64,000 nt of DNA from Auanema rhodensis (taxonomy: Eukaryota > Nematoda > Chromadorea > Rhabditida > Rhabditidae), in the NCBI GenBank assembly GCA_964057225.1, contig OZ059895.1, positions 6,386,001 through 6,450,000 of the forward strand, written 5' to 3'. The notes beneath the pieces were generated by a model. That model ran no database searches. It saw only the letters and a list, made by a program, of their open reading frames with translations, and was not told where the DNA came from. The first letter of the stretch is position 1. The number at the start of each line of letters is the position of its first letter. The translations under genes and the position numbers were made by a program. Shown in pieces: positions 53,363 through 64,000 of the stretch.

Positions 53363-55079
53363 TTCAATATATTTCATTTGAAACATACATGTTACAAAGA
53401 ATTATAATCCTAAAAATATTGAAAGAAAGTAAATAATTCAATATTCGAACAGAAAAATCGGATATATTCGTTTAGAAGGAAAAACTAAAGAAAACAAGAA
53501 AAATAAGATTAAGGCCCAGCAGACCTTTGGAACAGTTAAGTGAGTATATGAGCCAGTAAGAAAGTCAAATTCAATATTTTTCTCATTTAGACTTCTATTA
53601 TATGGACGAGTTCGTTCAACAAGTAAGTTTTGAGTTTCAAAATTTGTAAATTTCAAGTCTTTTGTCCAAAAAAAAACTTTTTGTTATATTAAATTTGAAA
53701 ATAGACTTATAGTTATTTAAAGTTCAAATGTTTTGATAATAATAACATGAAAAAAAGGTATGAAATATCAATTTTAAAGTAATTGAATTGAATAATTATA
53801 ATAATATAATTCATAGTAAACTGAATTTGTGAACAATCTAATAAGTAATAATTAAAGTTTTAAGTACTCATATGTGTATATGTAAATGAAATGAGAATAT
53901 TCATAGTTCTGAATAACTATAAAAGGCCAAGAAAACATCTATTGGAATACAAAAAAAATGGAAAAACATAGGAATAATCACATCTTATCCTATACTATAC
54001 TATGTTCAAACGAAGTTATTCATAAAAAGTTTTAAAGTGTATCATGCTTTCCCATCAATTCTTCAGCAGTATGAAATATGATGAGATATGTTTATAAACC
54101 ACTGAAAATCTGTATATAATAGAAAAAATAAGATATTGTAGTTTTATTTACTATGAGATGTTCTTTCCTTTTTTTTTTTTTTTTGTTAAAAATTTTAAAA
54201 AATTCAAGAAAATATATTTGAAAATGAGAACTTTTATTTCTCCATACATTGCCTATTTACATACACAACAGGAACAACACATGCAAAAATCCTAATAACA
54301 GCCTAAAAAACTTTAATGAAAGACATAAGGGAATGAAAGAGAAAAAGAAACGAAGCTGAAACAGATGTGTATGTGTATGTATGTGTGTGTGTGTGTGCTT
54401 CATAGAAGATGAAACTGCGAAAACTCAAACTATAGCCGATGTCTATGGTGTAGCTTTTATAGATTTGAATAAAACAACATATACAAGATGTACATCGTTT
54501 AGTAATCACAGTATCTTCTCTCTTTGTTTTCAGCTGTTTTTGTTTTCTTTTTGAACTTTCAATTAGACAGCAACACACTAAGTGATATGAGATCTGTAGA
54601 AGTGGCTGAGATGTCATCACACTCGAGTCGACTACAAGCAATCATAGAAAAAGAAGAGACAAAACATTAAAAAAGTTGGATATCAACACATGAAAGAACT
54701 TGAAGATGTTGCAAAAAAAGCTGGCGATGTTGGGATTATAGAATAAGGCGTCACAGGAGCAGGAGCGAGATCCGAAACTATCGTGGCAATCGCTGAGTAT
54801 AATCACTCGAAGATGTAATGGATCAGGAATCGCACGAAACACGAAAAAAAAACAAAATTGATTGAAAAAGCCTATCACCGAGGTGAGTAAAGAAACTATA
54901 AGAAATATCAATTTGATATGAACAAAGTTGGTGCCAGCATTTCAAAGTTGGAAAGGGGGTGGGAATATATTTAAGGCAGCAGAGAGCGAACAGAAAGGTT
55001 ATTGGCTTATGAAGGACAAACCTAACTATATGTATAATATTATGAATATAGTTCTATTCAATTCAATAAGTTAATTCAT

Positions 55080-55108
55080 AATAATAATAATAATAATAAT
55101 AATAATAT
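55080..55108. repeat. (AAT)n trinucleotide repeat
   Basis: About nine ATA/AAT units, some 260 bases downstream of the carboxypeptidase stop codon. No canonical AATAAA is visible on the minus strand between the repeat and the stop. Confidence 0.93.
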
Positions 55109-55371
55109 AGGAAATCGAGTTAATGCTTATGATTATTGGCCGTCGAATAATTCCGAAAAAATTGTATTTGTCTCGGAAAACACGCCAATGATACATCTGC
55201 TACATTAATGATTCCTGATATGAATCTATATCATGATTGTACATAAGTATTAGAAAATCCATATGGATTAGATACTTAATAAGGTTTTTCTTTGTAAAAT
55301 AGAAAATACTGAGCAGATAATGAGTTTTGTACATATCGTATGATATCAGCAAGTGTCATCAATCTGATATT

Positions 55372-55655
55372 CTAACTAGCTAATAGAAGCTCTGCACGAG
55401 CTTTACAGAAGTTGCAGGTATAAGCACATTGAGCTTTCATGAAAGCAAATTGTTCCTCACATACTGCTGCATTACTCTTAAGCCAGAATCCGCATGAATA
55501 ACGCATATCACGACAGTCTGGATCGCGGAATGAGACTGGTTTAGTATTGGTATAGAAACGCTGAGTGGTGGAGCGTGAGGAATTAGGTGAAGATGAGACT
55601 GTAACATCAGAATCATGTAATGTAGAAACGAATGATGATGTTGCTATTGGTTCAG

Positions 55656-55689
<34 letters not shown>

Positions 55690-58600
55690 ACTCGTAATAG
55701 GAACTGAGGTAGTTGTACTGATGATAGGAGAATCATCTAGCATTGATAAACCAACAGTCTTTAAGAATATTAAAATTAATAATTTAAATCAGAATCAGAA
55801 TGTTTACCTTCATAGCAAATCGTTGGAAGTGTTTACTCTTCCATTTAGTTGTTCCCAATCTTGGTGATTCTGTAGTTGTAGGTACAGCAGTTGTAGTGGT
55901 TGTTGTTGTTGTTGTTGTTGTTGATGTAGGATTTAATACCAAATTAACATCTGTATTGAGTAATTTATAGTTTTTTTAAATATTATAAAGATGGCTTACC
56001 TTTACGTAGACGATCAAACTCATCCTCAGGTTTTTTAGCCAGTTCTTCACGAGCACGTTGCATAGCTAACATACGATCTAAATATATATATATTTAATAA
56101 ATAATTAATATAATTAATAAATATACAGAATTGTTTACGACGAAGATTTGGAGTTATACGTTGTAAAGGATCACGTCGAACATTATTTAAATCTAATACT
56201 GTATCAAATACTTCTTTGACACCTTCAAATGTTTCAACAGCTGTTGGTATTAATTCATTTTTATGAAGAATAAAACCATTAGATACTATAAATAATAAAA
56301 TTAATATATTAAATAATAATTTTTAAAATAACATACATTCCATTTCAGGTCGTAATTCAATTAGATATACGTATTTGATTCCCATTTCTGATTTAGCCCA
56401 ATCATCAGAGCCACCAGAAGCTGGAGCTGTAAAACATTGAATATAAATAAAATATTTTAGAATAACTATGCTATTTATTACATACCTAGTAAATCAGCTC
56501 CAGTTCCCATTCGATAATCAGTTCCATAAACTTGTTGAAGACGATCTATAGCTCGTCTAGCTGTTCTTCTCTAAAATAACAAAATATAAATAATAAAATA
56601 AGAAACTAATTATTAAATACAACTGGTATGCTAACTATAAAATTAAATAAATAATCTTAATTAACATATTGAATCAATCACGTGATATTTCACGTTTATA
56701 ATATCCAATTGATATTACACGTTAAATTTCACGTTCATTATATGTTATAGTTAAACGATACTTACTAAATCTCCAATATCTTCAGGATATGATTGTTCCG
56801 CATGAGAATATGGGTAAATCCATAGTTGAGCATATGAGTGAAGTGTGATAAAAGCATCAACCCGTCCATACATAGCAGGTGATGAGAGAAAATCATCTAC
56901 GGCTCTGAAAATAGAAAATATTTTTATATATTATATGATATAGATTACCTAGATTCAGGTTCACTAAATACATCTTCACCATGATATATGTTAGAGCAGG
57001 GTTCTGTTGATGATCCAGATTCTGATAAATGGAAAAATATAAAATATTTCAAATTTCTTATACATACCTGACCAATGGAAACGGAAATTACGATTCAAAT
57101 CAACTCCTTGACAACATTTTTCACCACCCCAAGGGCTTTTACGACACTTTTGAGGTGAACGGTTTTTGCGCCATAAACGAATCTAAATATGTTTTAATTA
57201 TTACAATATAATATAATATATGTTAAATATTTAAAAAGAAAAATAATAATAACATACACTTGGAATAGGAGATGAACGTGTATATTCATAACCATCTGGA
57301 TTTAAACATGGTACAATATAAAAATCCATATGATCTATATAATGAGTTGTTTGTTCATCTTTACCATATCCAGATACAAGCTATAATAATTAATATAATT
57401 AATATAATTAATATAATTATATAGTATATAGTATATACCTGATTCATTATAAATAATGCTGTATGACTGCTAGCCCATTCCCTTGCATGAATGTTACCAT
57501 CAATCCAGACAGCTCGTCGATTTGTAATTCCATTTACCTTATTACCAACCTAAGATTTTCAAATTTTATTAATAATAATATTATTAATATAATATACTAT
57601 ATGATATATATATTTTTTTATTTTGTTTTTACTTAATATTTCATATATCAAATATTATAATTTATATTATTTATAACTTATAATATTATATATAATAGTA
57701 TAGTTGTTAAACAATTACCTTTAGTCCTTCAATTGGTTTACCCTCATGTGTGGTTCCAATACGAATAATTTGAGTTATATTTGGATAATAGAATTCAATT
57801 GTACGCATAAACTTCATCATATCAGCATAAGAAGCATAGTCTCCAAATGGATATTTTGCTCGTTTTAACTGTCCAACACGAGATAAATCATGATCAGCTT
57901 AAAATAAAATAAATAAAATATTTTTTTATTTTCTTTATTTCAATTTTTAATGAATTTTCGATTTAAAAATCTTAAAAATCAGGTCTTTATCATATTGAAA
58001 TGTAAAAGATACATATATCATCATTTCTATTTTAATAAATTTTAAAAGAAAATGTTTTTCTTGTTAATCTTTTAATTATATCAATATTTATTACTATATT
58101 ATACTATTATATAATATAGTTAAAAAGTAATAAAAATAAGAATTTCATTATATTTTATAATCTTATAATTATTTTAATCTTCTTTCTATTTTTCAAATAA
58201 AACTATTTTTGAAAGAAGAAAAGTCATTAAACGTTTTATTTCTCAATTATTGTCTGAGAGTTGAAACATACTATGTAAATAGCACAAGATGCATGAATGT
58301 TATTACACACCTAATCCTACTACTTGGGTGGTCTTTGTTCAATTTTATTTTAAAACTTAAAACTTAAAACTTATGAATCAATACTTTTTTTCTGGTAATA
58401 TGTTCGTTATGGGTGGGATATGAATCCCTTGTTGCACTTGCATTAAATCATCAATGAAATCTATTTCGGTTTTACGTGAATTTTTCACGTAAAAACTGTA
58501 TTTATCACTTTTATGCAGAAGAGGATCGGTATTTTTCCCAAATCTACACCTCCTTACACTTTCTTTCTGTTCTTAGAAGAACCGATATTGGGTTATTCGA

Positions 58601-59575
58601 TTCAAAAAGATTGTTTAGAACCTTTTTCGACTGATTTTAAGAATTCTTTGATTGAAAAAAAAGCAGAAAGATGTTTCATAATTCAGAAATTATTGAAATG
58701 GTGTAGAAGGATAAGACAAAAATTGAAAGTAAGTGCAATTGAACCGCTCAAGGTGAAATTTTTGTTGAAATATGTCCGGATAAAAAAAAATGAAATGAAT
58801 GTCTTTTTGTCTGCAAAAGAGAAATATCATGAAAGTGAAGTTATGATTCGCTAAGATGACCAATTTTTGATATAAAATTAATTCTTACTATATAGATATA
58901 TGTATAGTTAAGATTAACTATGTCTAAACTTACGTTCACTATCAAGAATAGGATCATCTCGTCGCCAGTTACTGTCAGAAGAGACATGAGAGCGTGGTCC
59001 TTCATTACGTTGAATAAGTCTATAATGAAATTATAAAATAATTATAATTAACTATATATCTTTATTTACTTTTGAACATCAGGTACAGTTACTTCGAATG
59101 TACTATTATATTGATTAAGTAACTGTTCAACTAATGACTGGTGTTTACTTGAGATCATAACATCACTATAATCACCAATTCGACTAGATTCTTTCCAAAA
59201 GTCAACCTGAAATAAGAATAAGTTTATAACTAATTTAAAGCTTAAATCTAATTAATTCTATCTTTTTTCTTTTCTACAGATATGGAATTAAGAGATAGTT
59301 AATGATCACAAATGAGAAAGAGAAGAAGAAGCCGACATTCTTTGAATTTGCCGCTATATCTACATTCAAAGATATTGAATTTTATATTTATTTTCATCGA
59401 TATCTTCTTATTATATGAATAATATTAAAATTACCTTATATTTGTGATCCATAAGTTGAAGTTTGGATAAGAATTGCAAAGCTTCGGCATCATGTGGCAC
59501 TACCCGATAAAGTCGGAACTTCTCAGCCGACACGGTACCGAAGAAACAAAACAGTAATAAAGTTCGTATTAACAT
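55372..59575 (-). CDS. M14 zinc carboxypeptidase with poly-Thr linkers and C-terminal ShK domain
   Basis: Exons: 59435-59575, 59070-59206, 58934-59019, 57719-57897, 57439-57549, 57258-57380, 57068-57182, 56949-57021, 56766-56904, 56486-56570, 56337-56426, 56127-56285, 56000-56077, 55808-55950 and 55372-55758. All junctions are GT-AG and in phase, giving 681 residues. Order: signal peptide (1-17), propeptide (to about 115), peptidase domain, Thr-rich linker, ShK. Zinc ligands are H202 and E205 (HAREW) and H344 (LHSYAQLW). R264, N289-R290 and Y346 match substrate residues, and E420 (IELRP) is the catalytic Glu. The specificity position has Asp (SGGSDDW, D404), as in carboxypeptidase B, suggesting basic C-terminal substrates. 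The position of the usual active-site Tyr is Ala397. ShK cysteines are C635, C642, C653, C664, C668 and C671. Likely a secreted proenzyme acting outside the cell or at the cuticle. Confidence 0.93.
55653..55691 (-). repeat. in-frame trinucleotide repeat coding poly-Thr, exon 15
   Basis: GTT repeats on the plus strand encode about 12 consecutive Thr in the linker before the ShK domain. The overlapping poly-Val plus frame at 55565-55867 is an artefact. Confidence 0.95.
55895..55925 (-). repeat. in-frame trinucleotide repeat coding poly-Thr, exon 14
   Basis: A second GTT-type repeat encodes about 11 Thr in the adjacent exon. It makes a mucin-like, probably O-glycosylated linker with the one in exon 15. 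Confidence 0.93.
56678..56735. promoter_or_regulatory. CACGT motif cluster in carboxypeptidase intron 9
   Basis: TCACGTGA is followed by three further CACGT units (TTTCACGTTT, TTACACGTTA, TTTCACGTTC) within about 58 bases of an AT-rich 195-bp intron. Two of them lie in a near direct repeat (ATTTCACGTT). It could be an intronic enhancer of bHLH/bZIP type or a local duplication. Confidence 0.25.
58470..58494. repeat. perfect 11-bp inverted repeat with 3-bp spacer
   Basis: TTTTACGTGAA, TTT, TTCACGTAAAA form a tight hairpin inside the 1036-bp intron 3 of the carboxypeptidase gene. It lies 18 bases before the plus-strand ORF at 58513. Confidence 0.85.
58513..58854 (+). CDS. antisense open frame nested in carboxypeptidase intron 3, unrecognised
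   Basis: A 113-codon frame without low-complexity sequence, in the only long intron of the host gene (all others are 44-228 bp). The product begins MQKRIGIFPKSTPPYTFFLF and has a basic middle (KWCRRIRQKLK). No domain, signal peptide or splice sites are recognised. It could be a nested gene, a fossil insertion that enlarged the intron, or a chance frame. Confidence 0.2.
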   Translation: MQKRIGIFPKSTPPYTFFLFLEEPILGYSIQKDCLEPFSTDFKNSLIEKKAERCFIIQKLLKWCRRIRQKLKVSAIEPLKVKFLLKYVRIKKNEMNVFLSAKEKYHESEVMIR

Positions 59576-59586
59576 AACCACATTCA

Positions 59587-59607
59587 CTAAAAATAAATAA
59601 ATAAAAA
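59587..59607 (-). other. probable spliced-leader acceptor of the carboxypeptidase gene
   Basis: Minus-strand T-rich sequence ending TTTTTAG, with the leader beginning at 59586, only 11 bases before the start codon at 59575. This supports the ATG at 59575 over the upstream in-frame one at 59617, which would fall in the pyrimidine tract. A four-codon upstream ORF (59569-59583) overlaps the main start. Confidence 0.5.
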
Positions 59608-60179
59608 AGATAAACAAACATAACGTTTATAGAAGACAATAGTCAAAGAAATGATTTGAAAGCTATAACAACGTCGAATATAAAGAGTTTTTTGGCACAT
59701 TAGTCAGACTTTAAAAGCTTAAATACATCTCAAGGACAACAAAAAATAGAAGTTCTTTAATGAATTTAACAGCGAATAAGGACTATTCTTCTCATTCATT
59801 AAGCATCTAATCATATCTTATACGGCTTAACAACATAATGATTTATCTAATATAGATAGAAGATAAAAGAAATCAGAAGATTTATCAAATTAAGTTTTGA
59901 AGATTATCTGATTTGTTAGCTTAGAGTAAATCTTAAGAAGACAACAGCTTGACTGCTTTACATTGAAATGAAACGAAACCAATAATCAAACTATGCATAG
60001 AGGTGGAAGGCGGAGTCTTGTTTTTACGCTAAGACTTCATTGAACAGGTCTATTCAGGAAGTGCTAGCTGGCATTTTCCAATATATTTGAAGATGGGTAG
60101 GATAGGATTTTGAAAATAAGAAAAACATACAACATTTACGTAATGGCTTAAACGCAAAGATGAAGCTTTGAGATATCAA
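59608..60179. other. 5' flank of the carboxypeptidase gene
   Basis: AT-rich flank with no exon and no convincing TATA element identified. Confidence 0.4.
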
Positions 60180-60560
60180 AAATAGTCCGGGCTTCGCCTA
60201 GGGGGTGTGGATGACACCAACGGCGGCATCTGAAAGTGCGCGGCGGACTCTGGGCCAGACTAACAGGACAGAGGATGGGCTATTCAGTCAACTTCAAATG
60301 GGATAGTCGTCAGAATAATGATGACGAAAAAGACAAGATAAACGAAACATGAGAACAAGGAGAAGAAGCTGATGTTGGAAGTAGAGATAAGGATAAAGAC
60401 GATTGCATCGACTGTTGCGACATCGGCTGAAGATGGCCAATACAAGAGAGGATATGATCATACCGTCCGGTGTCCATCCACTCATCTACATGCCGGCATT
60501 CAGCCACACAACAAAGTGAATTGTATGCTAATGACAAATGATCTTAAAGCCTGACTAGAT
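60180..60560. promoter_or_regulatory. GC-elevated island 0.6 kb upstream of the carboxypeptidase start
   Basis: A GC-rich block (for example GGCGGCATC and GCGCGGCGGAC near 60220-60250) continues into open frames on both strands (60-75 codons) with no recognisable product. Its position suggests a promoter or enhancer, but a relic exon is not excluded. A similar island lies upstream of module A. Confidence 0.25.
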
Positions 60561-62336
60561 CGGATAACAGCTTTGCACGAATGTATATAGGAATATAGAT
60601 GCTTATAAGGAAAACAAAAGATTTCAATCATGAGATAAGCCATTTCAGGCTACTGGCATGTCACATCATATAACCGTGCACGATGTCAGCTAATCGTTCA
60701 ATATCGCCATATGTAAAGAATAAGAAACGTAAGCAACACAGGTGTTGGATATTCACGGTCAAGTCAATGTGAAGACGTTCAATACGTCAGAACTAATGCT
60801 GGAATGTAAGACAAAAGGCTGTTTAGGCGACAAGCTGGAAGAGTAAACCGTTCATTACATGAGATAAGTATCAGACGGTTTTTCCATTTGAAAGCGTGAA
60901 AGCAAGGTAAATCCAGTAAGGCAATAGCAGATGTCATCTAGATTCAAACCGAAAGCTATTTGGAATGCCGTCGTGAAACGAACTAAGATTAGGTAGATAA
61001 AGAACTTTTTTAAAACTTTTCAAATAAAATTAAGAAAATTCTAAAAGAAAAACGAAAAAAGAAGACATCTATAGATTATATAATGAACACAATGGCTTGA
61101 AAAAGGAATAACATGAGCTAAGCAAATTTTTCAAATAAAAGAAAGAAAATTCAAAAGTAAGCTTAAAGGTATTCAAGCATTTTCAAACTTTTTTATTAAA
61201 AAAACATAAGAAAATGGACATATCTCTAAGAGAATTAAAAGAAGAAATTGAAGAAGATGAATGAAATTGTCGCTATTAACTATTACGATTATAGATGATA
61301 AATTTGAAAAAGTTGACAAATGCAAGAAAAAACGATAGGCTGTTAGTCAACGGCTATGCTTGGATATATAAAAAAAACTTAAAAGCTGAACAATTTGAAA
61401 AGAAAGAACTTTATCAACAACTTGACGAGATCAGGCTTAAGCTTATATAATATAACAATTTAGCGACAATGTTACGATGTTGGACGATTTTAATGATTAA
61501 CGACATGCAATATGTGAACATACATACGTTGACTAGTGTGAAAGTCAGGTACATCTATCCGTAGTTAGAGAAGATATAAAAATTTTTATAAAACGATTCT
61601 TGAAGACTTGATGACTGATAGCCAATATCATTGTTATCGTCATGAATATTGGCGTTATTCTTCATCTAACAGTTGCTAAAATAACTGTTAAAGATAGATG
61701 ATTGACAGATATATTATCATTTCAAGTTAAGATCATATGATATGATGTATACAGCTAACATTAAGCTTTATATAAATATCTTTTGAATATCATTGATATG
61801 TAAACCTATTTACAGTAATATCTTGATAATTGAAGAAGAACAACGAGAACAATGCTTGTGTGCATAACATCAAGAACATTCAATAACATCGATGTCCTAA
61901 TCTCGTTTTCGAACTCTTATTCTACCGATCTTAATCTTTGATGTTCTGAGCCAACTATATCATATGGTATTCGTGATGACGACAACATTCAAGCATTTCA
62001 GCTTCGATAGGAACCTGTTCAAATCATTTACATGAATACACTTAATGACCGATACATCTGATGATCACGTTGTGCCATATCCAAAATGTGAAAATCATCT
62101 CTCTCTGTTTAGACACCCACTCATTTACCCTTTTTCTCATTTATCATTTAGCCGTGAAATAGACGAATTTTCTATTTTTTCACGTTTACAGGACTTCTTA
62201 AGATATTATAACCACAGAGATAGGTGAAATAAAGATAAATGAGGCATTAGAGAGAGAGGGGAGAGTACACGAAAGTTTTCGACAAATTCGGAAAAAAATG
62301 AATGAAATTGAATAAATGTTTGAAAGTGCAAGTGAT
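60561..62336. other. non-coding flank, nothing recognised
   Basis: AT-rich with diverged copies of a TTTTCAAATAAAA-type motif (about 61017, 61129 and 63130). Short frames show no domain. Confidence 0.45.
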
Positions 62337-62354
62337 ATAGAGAGAAAGATAGAG

Positions 62355-62413
<59 letters not shown>
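62337..62413. repeat. (GA)n microsatellite
   Basis: A GA/GATA compound run of about 75 bases. Confidence 0.96.
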
Positions 62414-62415
<2 letters not shown>

Positions 62416-63164
62416 GATCTTCACTTCTAGAGGTGCTATGAGAATGATAACAGTTTAAGCGCCAATTGGCGATTTGGCTCCAGACTGTCGCTTGTCCTCC
62501 ACAATTAGCGTTCTGACCGTCTTTAGTCAGTCAAGCAATGAACAAACCAACTGGACAACCAACCCTAGAGAACACTGGAACCTGTTCATAGTTTATCGAT
62601 AGCAGAAAAAGAAGCAAAAGATTAAGGAGAAAGCACGAATGTATGGGAAGTTCATTTCACTCCAATACGTAGAATAATTGATTTTCGTCTGCTGTTCATA
62701 TAATTTTATCGGAAGTGAGATAACAATAAAATGCTCCAGAAACAAACTTAAAACTTAGAAACTGTATTCAAAGACAAGATATGGATGAATGGCATATAAG
62801 CTGGTTGCCAAGACAAGTAAACAGAAAAAACTGAAAATCATTTGATACAGAAAGAAAGTTATTACGAAACATTAGGAACATTTTCGTCTTAAGTTTGGTG
62901 ATCCATGTATGGCCTTGCATTCCAAAGCACATGCCCTCAACACATCTCAAACATTAACTGTAAGAACTAGCTGAGGATAATCATCAGATCCCTGTGAAAG
63001 GAAGAGTGACAACCAGAAAAGTTGGTTCAAAGGGAAAATAGCGAGGAAAAAGGATAATTAGCGAAAAGTATGGAAATCCGTCACTGTCATCAACTCAACT
63101 TCAGCTTAAGCTGGTTCAAAAAAAAAGTTTTTCAAATAATAAGAAGAAAAACGATAAAACAGTG

Positions 63165-63266
63165 ATGAGAGTGTCCAAAGCATATCCTCACGGCTACGGC
63201 GCCAAGATGCCTTCGATGAACAATCATGTTTTTACGCCATTTGAGGACAGCAAAACCAGAAGATAA
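63165..63266 (+). CDS. candidate 33-codon small ORF in a GC-elevated patch
   Basis: ATG to TAA, encoding MRVSKAYPHGYGAKMPSMNN and a further 13 residues. The patch (about 63170-63270) is much less AT-rich than its flanks. The opposite strand is also open across it (with WRKNMIVHRRHLGAVAVRI), so the meaningful strand, or a dispersed-repeat origin, cannot be decided. Confidence 0.15.
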   Translation: MRVSKAYPHGYGAKMPSMNNHVFTPFEDSKTRR

Positions 63267-63418
63267 AAGTGGCCACTTGGTGGTACACAATCTACTTGTG
63301 GATAGCTACACAGAACAAAATATTTTTTTTCTTTATGAGACAAAAAACATGGATAAGCAAGTGTGAAAAAGAGAGGAAGAAGGAAGAGAAATCAATCGAG
63401 CACATATAAAGAGAGAAT

Positions 63419-63424
<6 letters not shown>

Positions 63425-63464
<40 letters not shown>
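63425..63464. repeat. (GA)n microsatellite
   Basis: A GA run of about 40 bases. The last stretch of the window after it (63470-64000) is AT-rich with no supported feature. Confidence 0.96.
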
Positions 63465-63465
<1 letters not shown>

Positions 63466-64000
63466 TTGAAGAGTTCGTAGAAGAAAAGCAGCATAGGAAG
63501 ATATACAGTAAAGACAGCTGATGATGATGTTGATGAATACTACCAACTTAAGTGAGAAGTTCTGGTTATTCCTTATTGACTTGACACCCATTATTCTCAA
63601 ACAACAGATTAAGTTGTCATTCGAGTAAGTTACCATATTTAGAAAATAAATAATGCTTGATATGCTCATAAGGTTATAAAATAACAATAAAGCATAGGCA
63701 AGTTTTAAAATAACAAAAAAATCAATTAATATTTAATTAAAAACGCAAAAACAAGCTTGAAGTTTGATAAAATAATTTGTGAATATTAATTAGATTATAT
63801 AATAGAAAATTATAATATTATAGTTAAATATTGAATAAGAATGAAAGATAAATACTAATGTAAATACATTTTCAACACATAAATTACTCTATTTTCTTAT
63901 TTAATTTATTGAATTTTACTAAAACTTTACTTTTCTCAAACTTTTTTTTTCATTTTCTCCTCCATCTTATTGTCTTCATCAACTCTCACATATCGTATAT

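Noticed and set aside
55565-55867. 100-codon plus frame with poly-Val
   Set aside because: Antisense shadow of the carboxypeptidase last exon and its Thr repeat.
1-64000. tRNA, rRNA, snRNA, spliced-leader or known microRNA genes, and CRISPR arrays
   Set aside because: I looked by eye for T-loop consensus, the SL1 sequence and several conserved nematode microRNA seeds and found none. The only regular repeats are microsatellites. A covariance-model scan was not possible.

Overview
The window reads as nuclear DNA of a nematode. It is very AT-rich and dominated by non-coding sequence and simple repeats. It holds only two gene loci that I can recognise with confidence, and both lie on the minus strand. 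The nematode assignment rests on three things: the protein families present (a GCY-type receptor guanylate cyclase ectodomain and an M14 carboxypeptidase ending in a ShK domain), the many 44-75 bp AT-rich introns, and short 5' leaders that start directly at strong 3' splice acceptors, as expected for spliced-leader trans-splicing. Genus and species cannot be named from the sequence.

Layout: 1-6283 is intron or flank, with one spliced plus-strand gene candidate at 3504-4134. Positions 6284-7307 are a single large exon (module A) encoding the signal segment and most of the ligand-binding ectodomain of a natriuretic-receptor-like, GCY-28-like guanylate cyclase. Positions 7.3-26.5 kb are mostly polypurine-rich AT sequence with several GC-elevated islands and coding-like relics. 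Positions 26563-28391 hold a second, diverged ectodomain (module B) built from seven small exons. Positions 28.4-55.4 kb are a repeat-rich desert with a few weak small-ORF candidates. Positions 55372-59575 are a complete 15-exon M14 zinc carboxypeptidase with poly-Thr linkers and a C-terminal ShK domain (681 aa predicted). Positions 59.6-64 kb are upstream flank with a GC-rich island.

The main biological point is that ectodomain modules A and B are in tandem, in the same orientation, and stop at the same place in the domain. Each ends with an Asn codon plus one base, followed by a GTGCG donor, and neither has recognisable transmembrane, kinase-homology or cyclase exons after it inside the window. 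The simplest reading is one large receptor guanylate cyclase gene with two alternative 5' ectodomain modules that splice into common exons lying beyond position 1. The alternative is two independent paralogues, or one of them decayed. Module B also lacks a canonical acceptor for its third exon, which could be a defect, a sequence error or an unusual intron.

Most long open frames here (Ser/Leu-rich or Arg/Glu-rich) are translations of GA/CT microsatellites and were not annotated.
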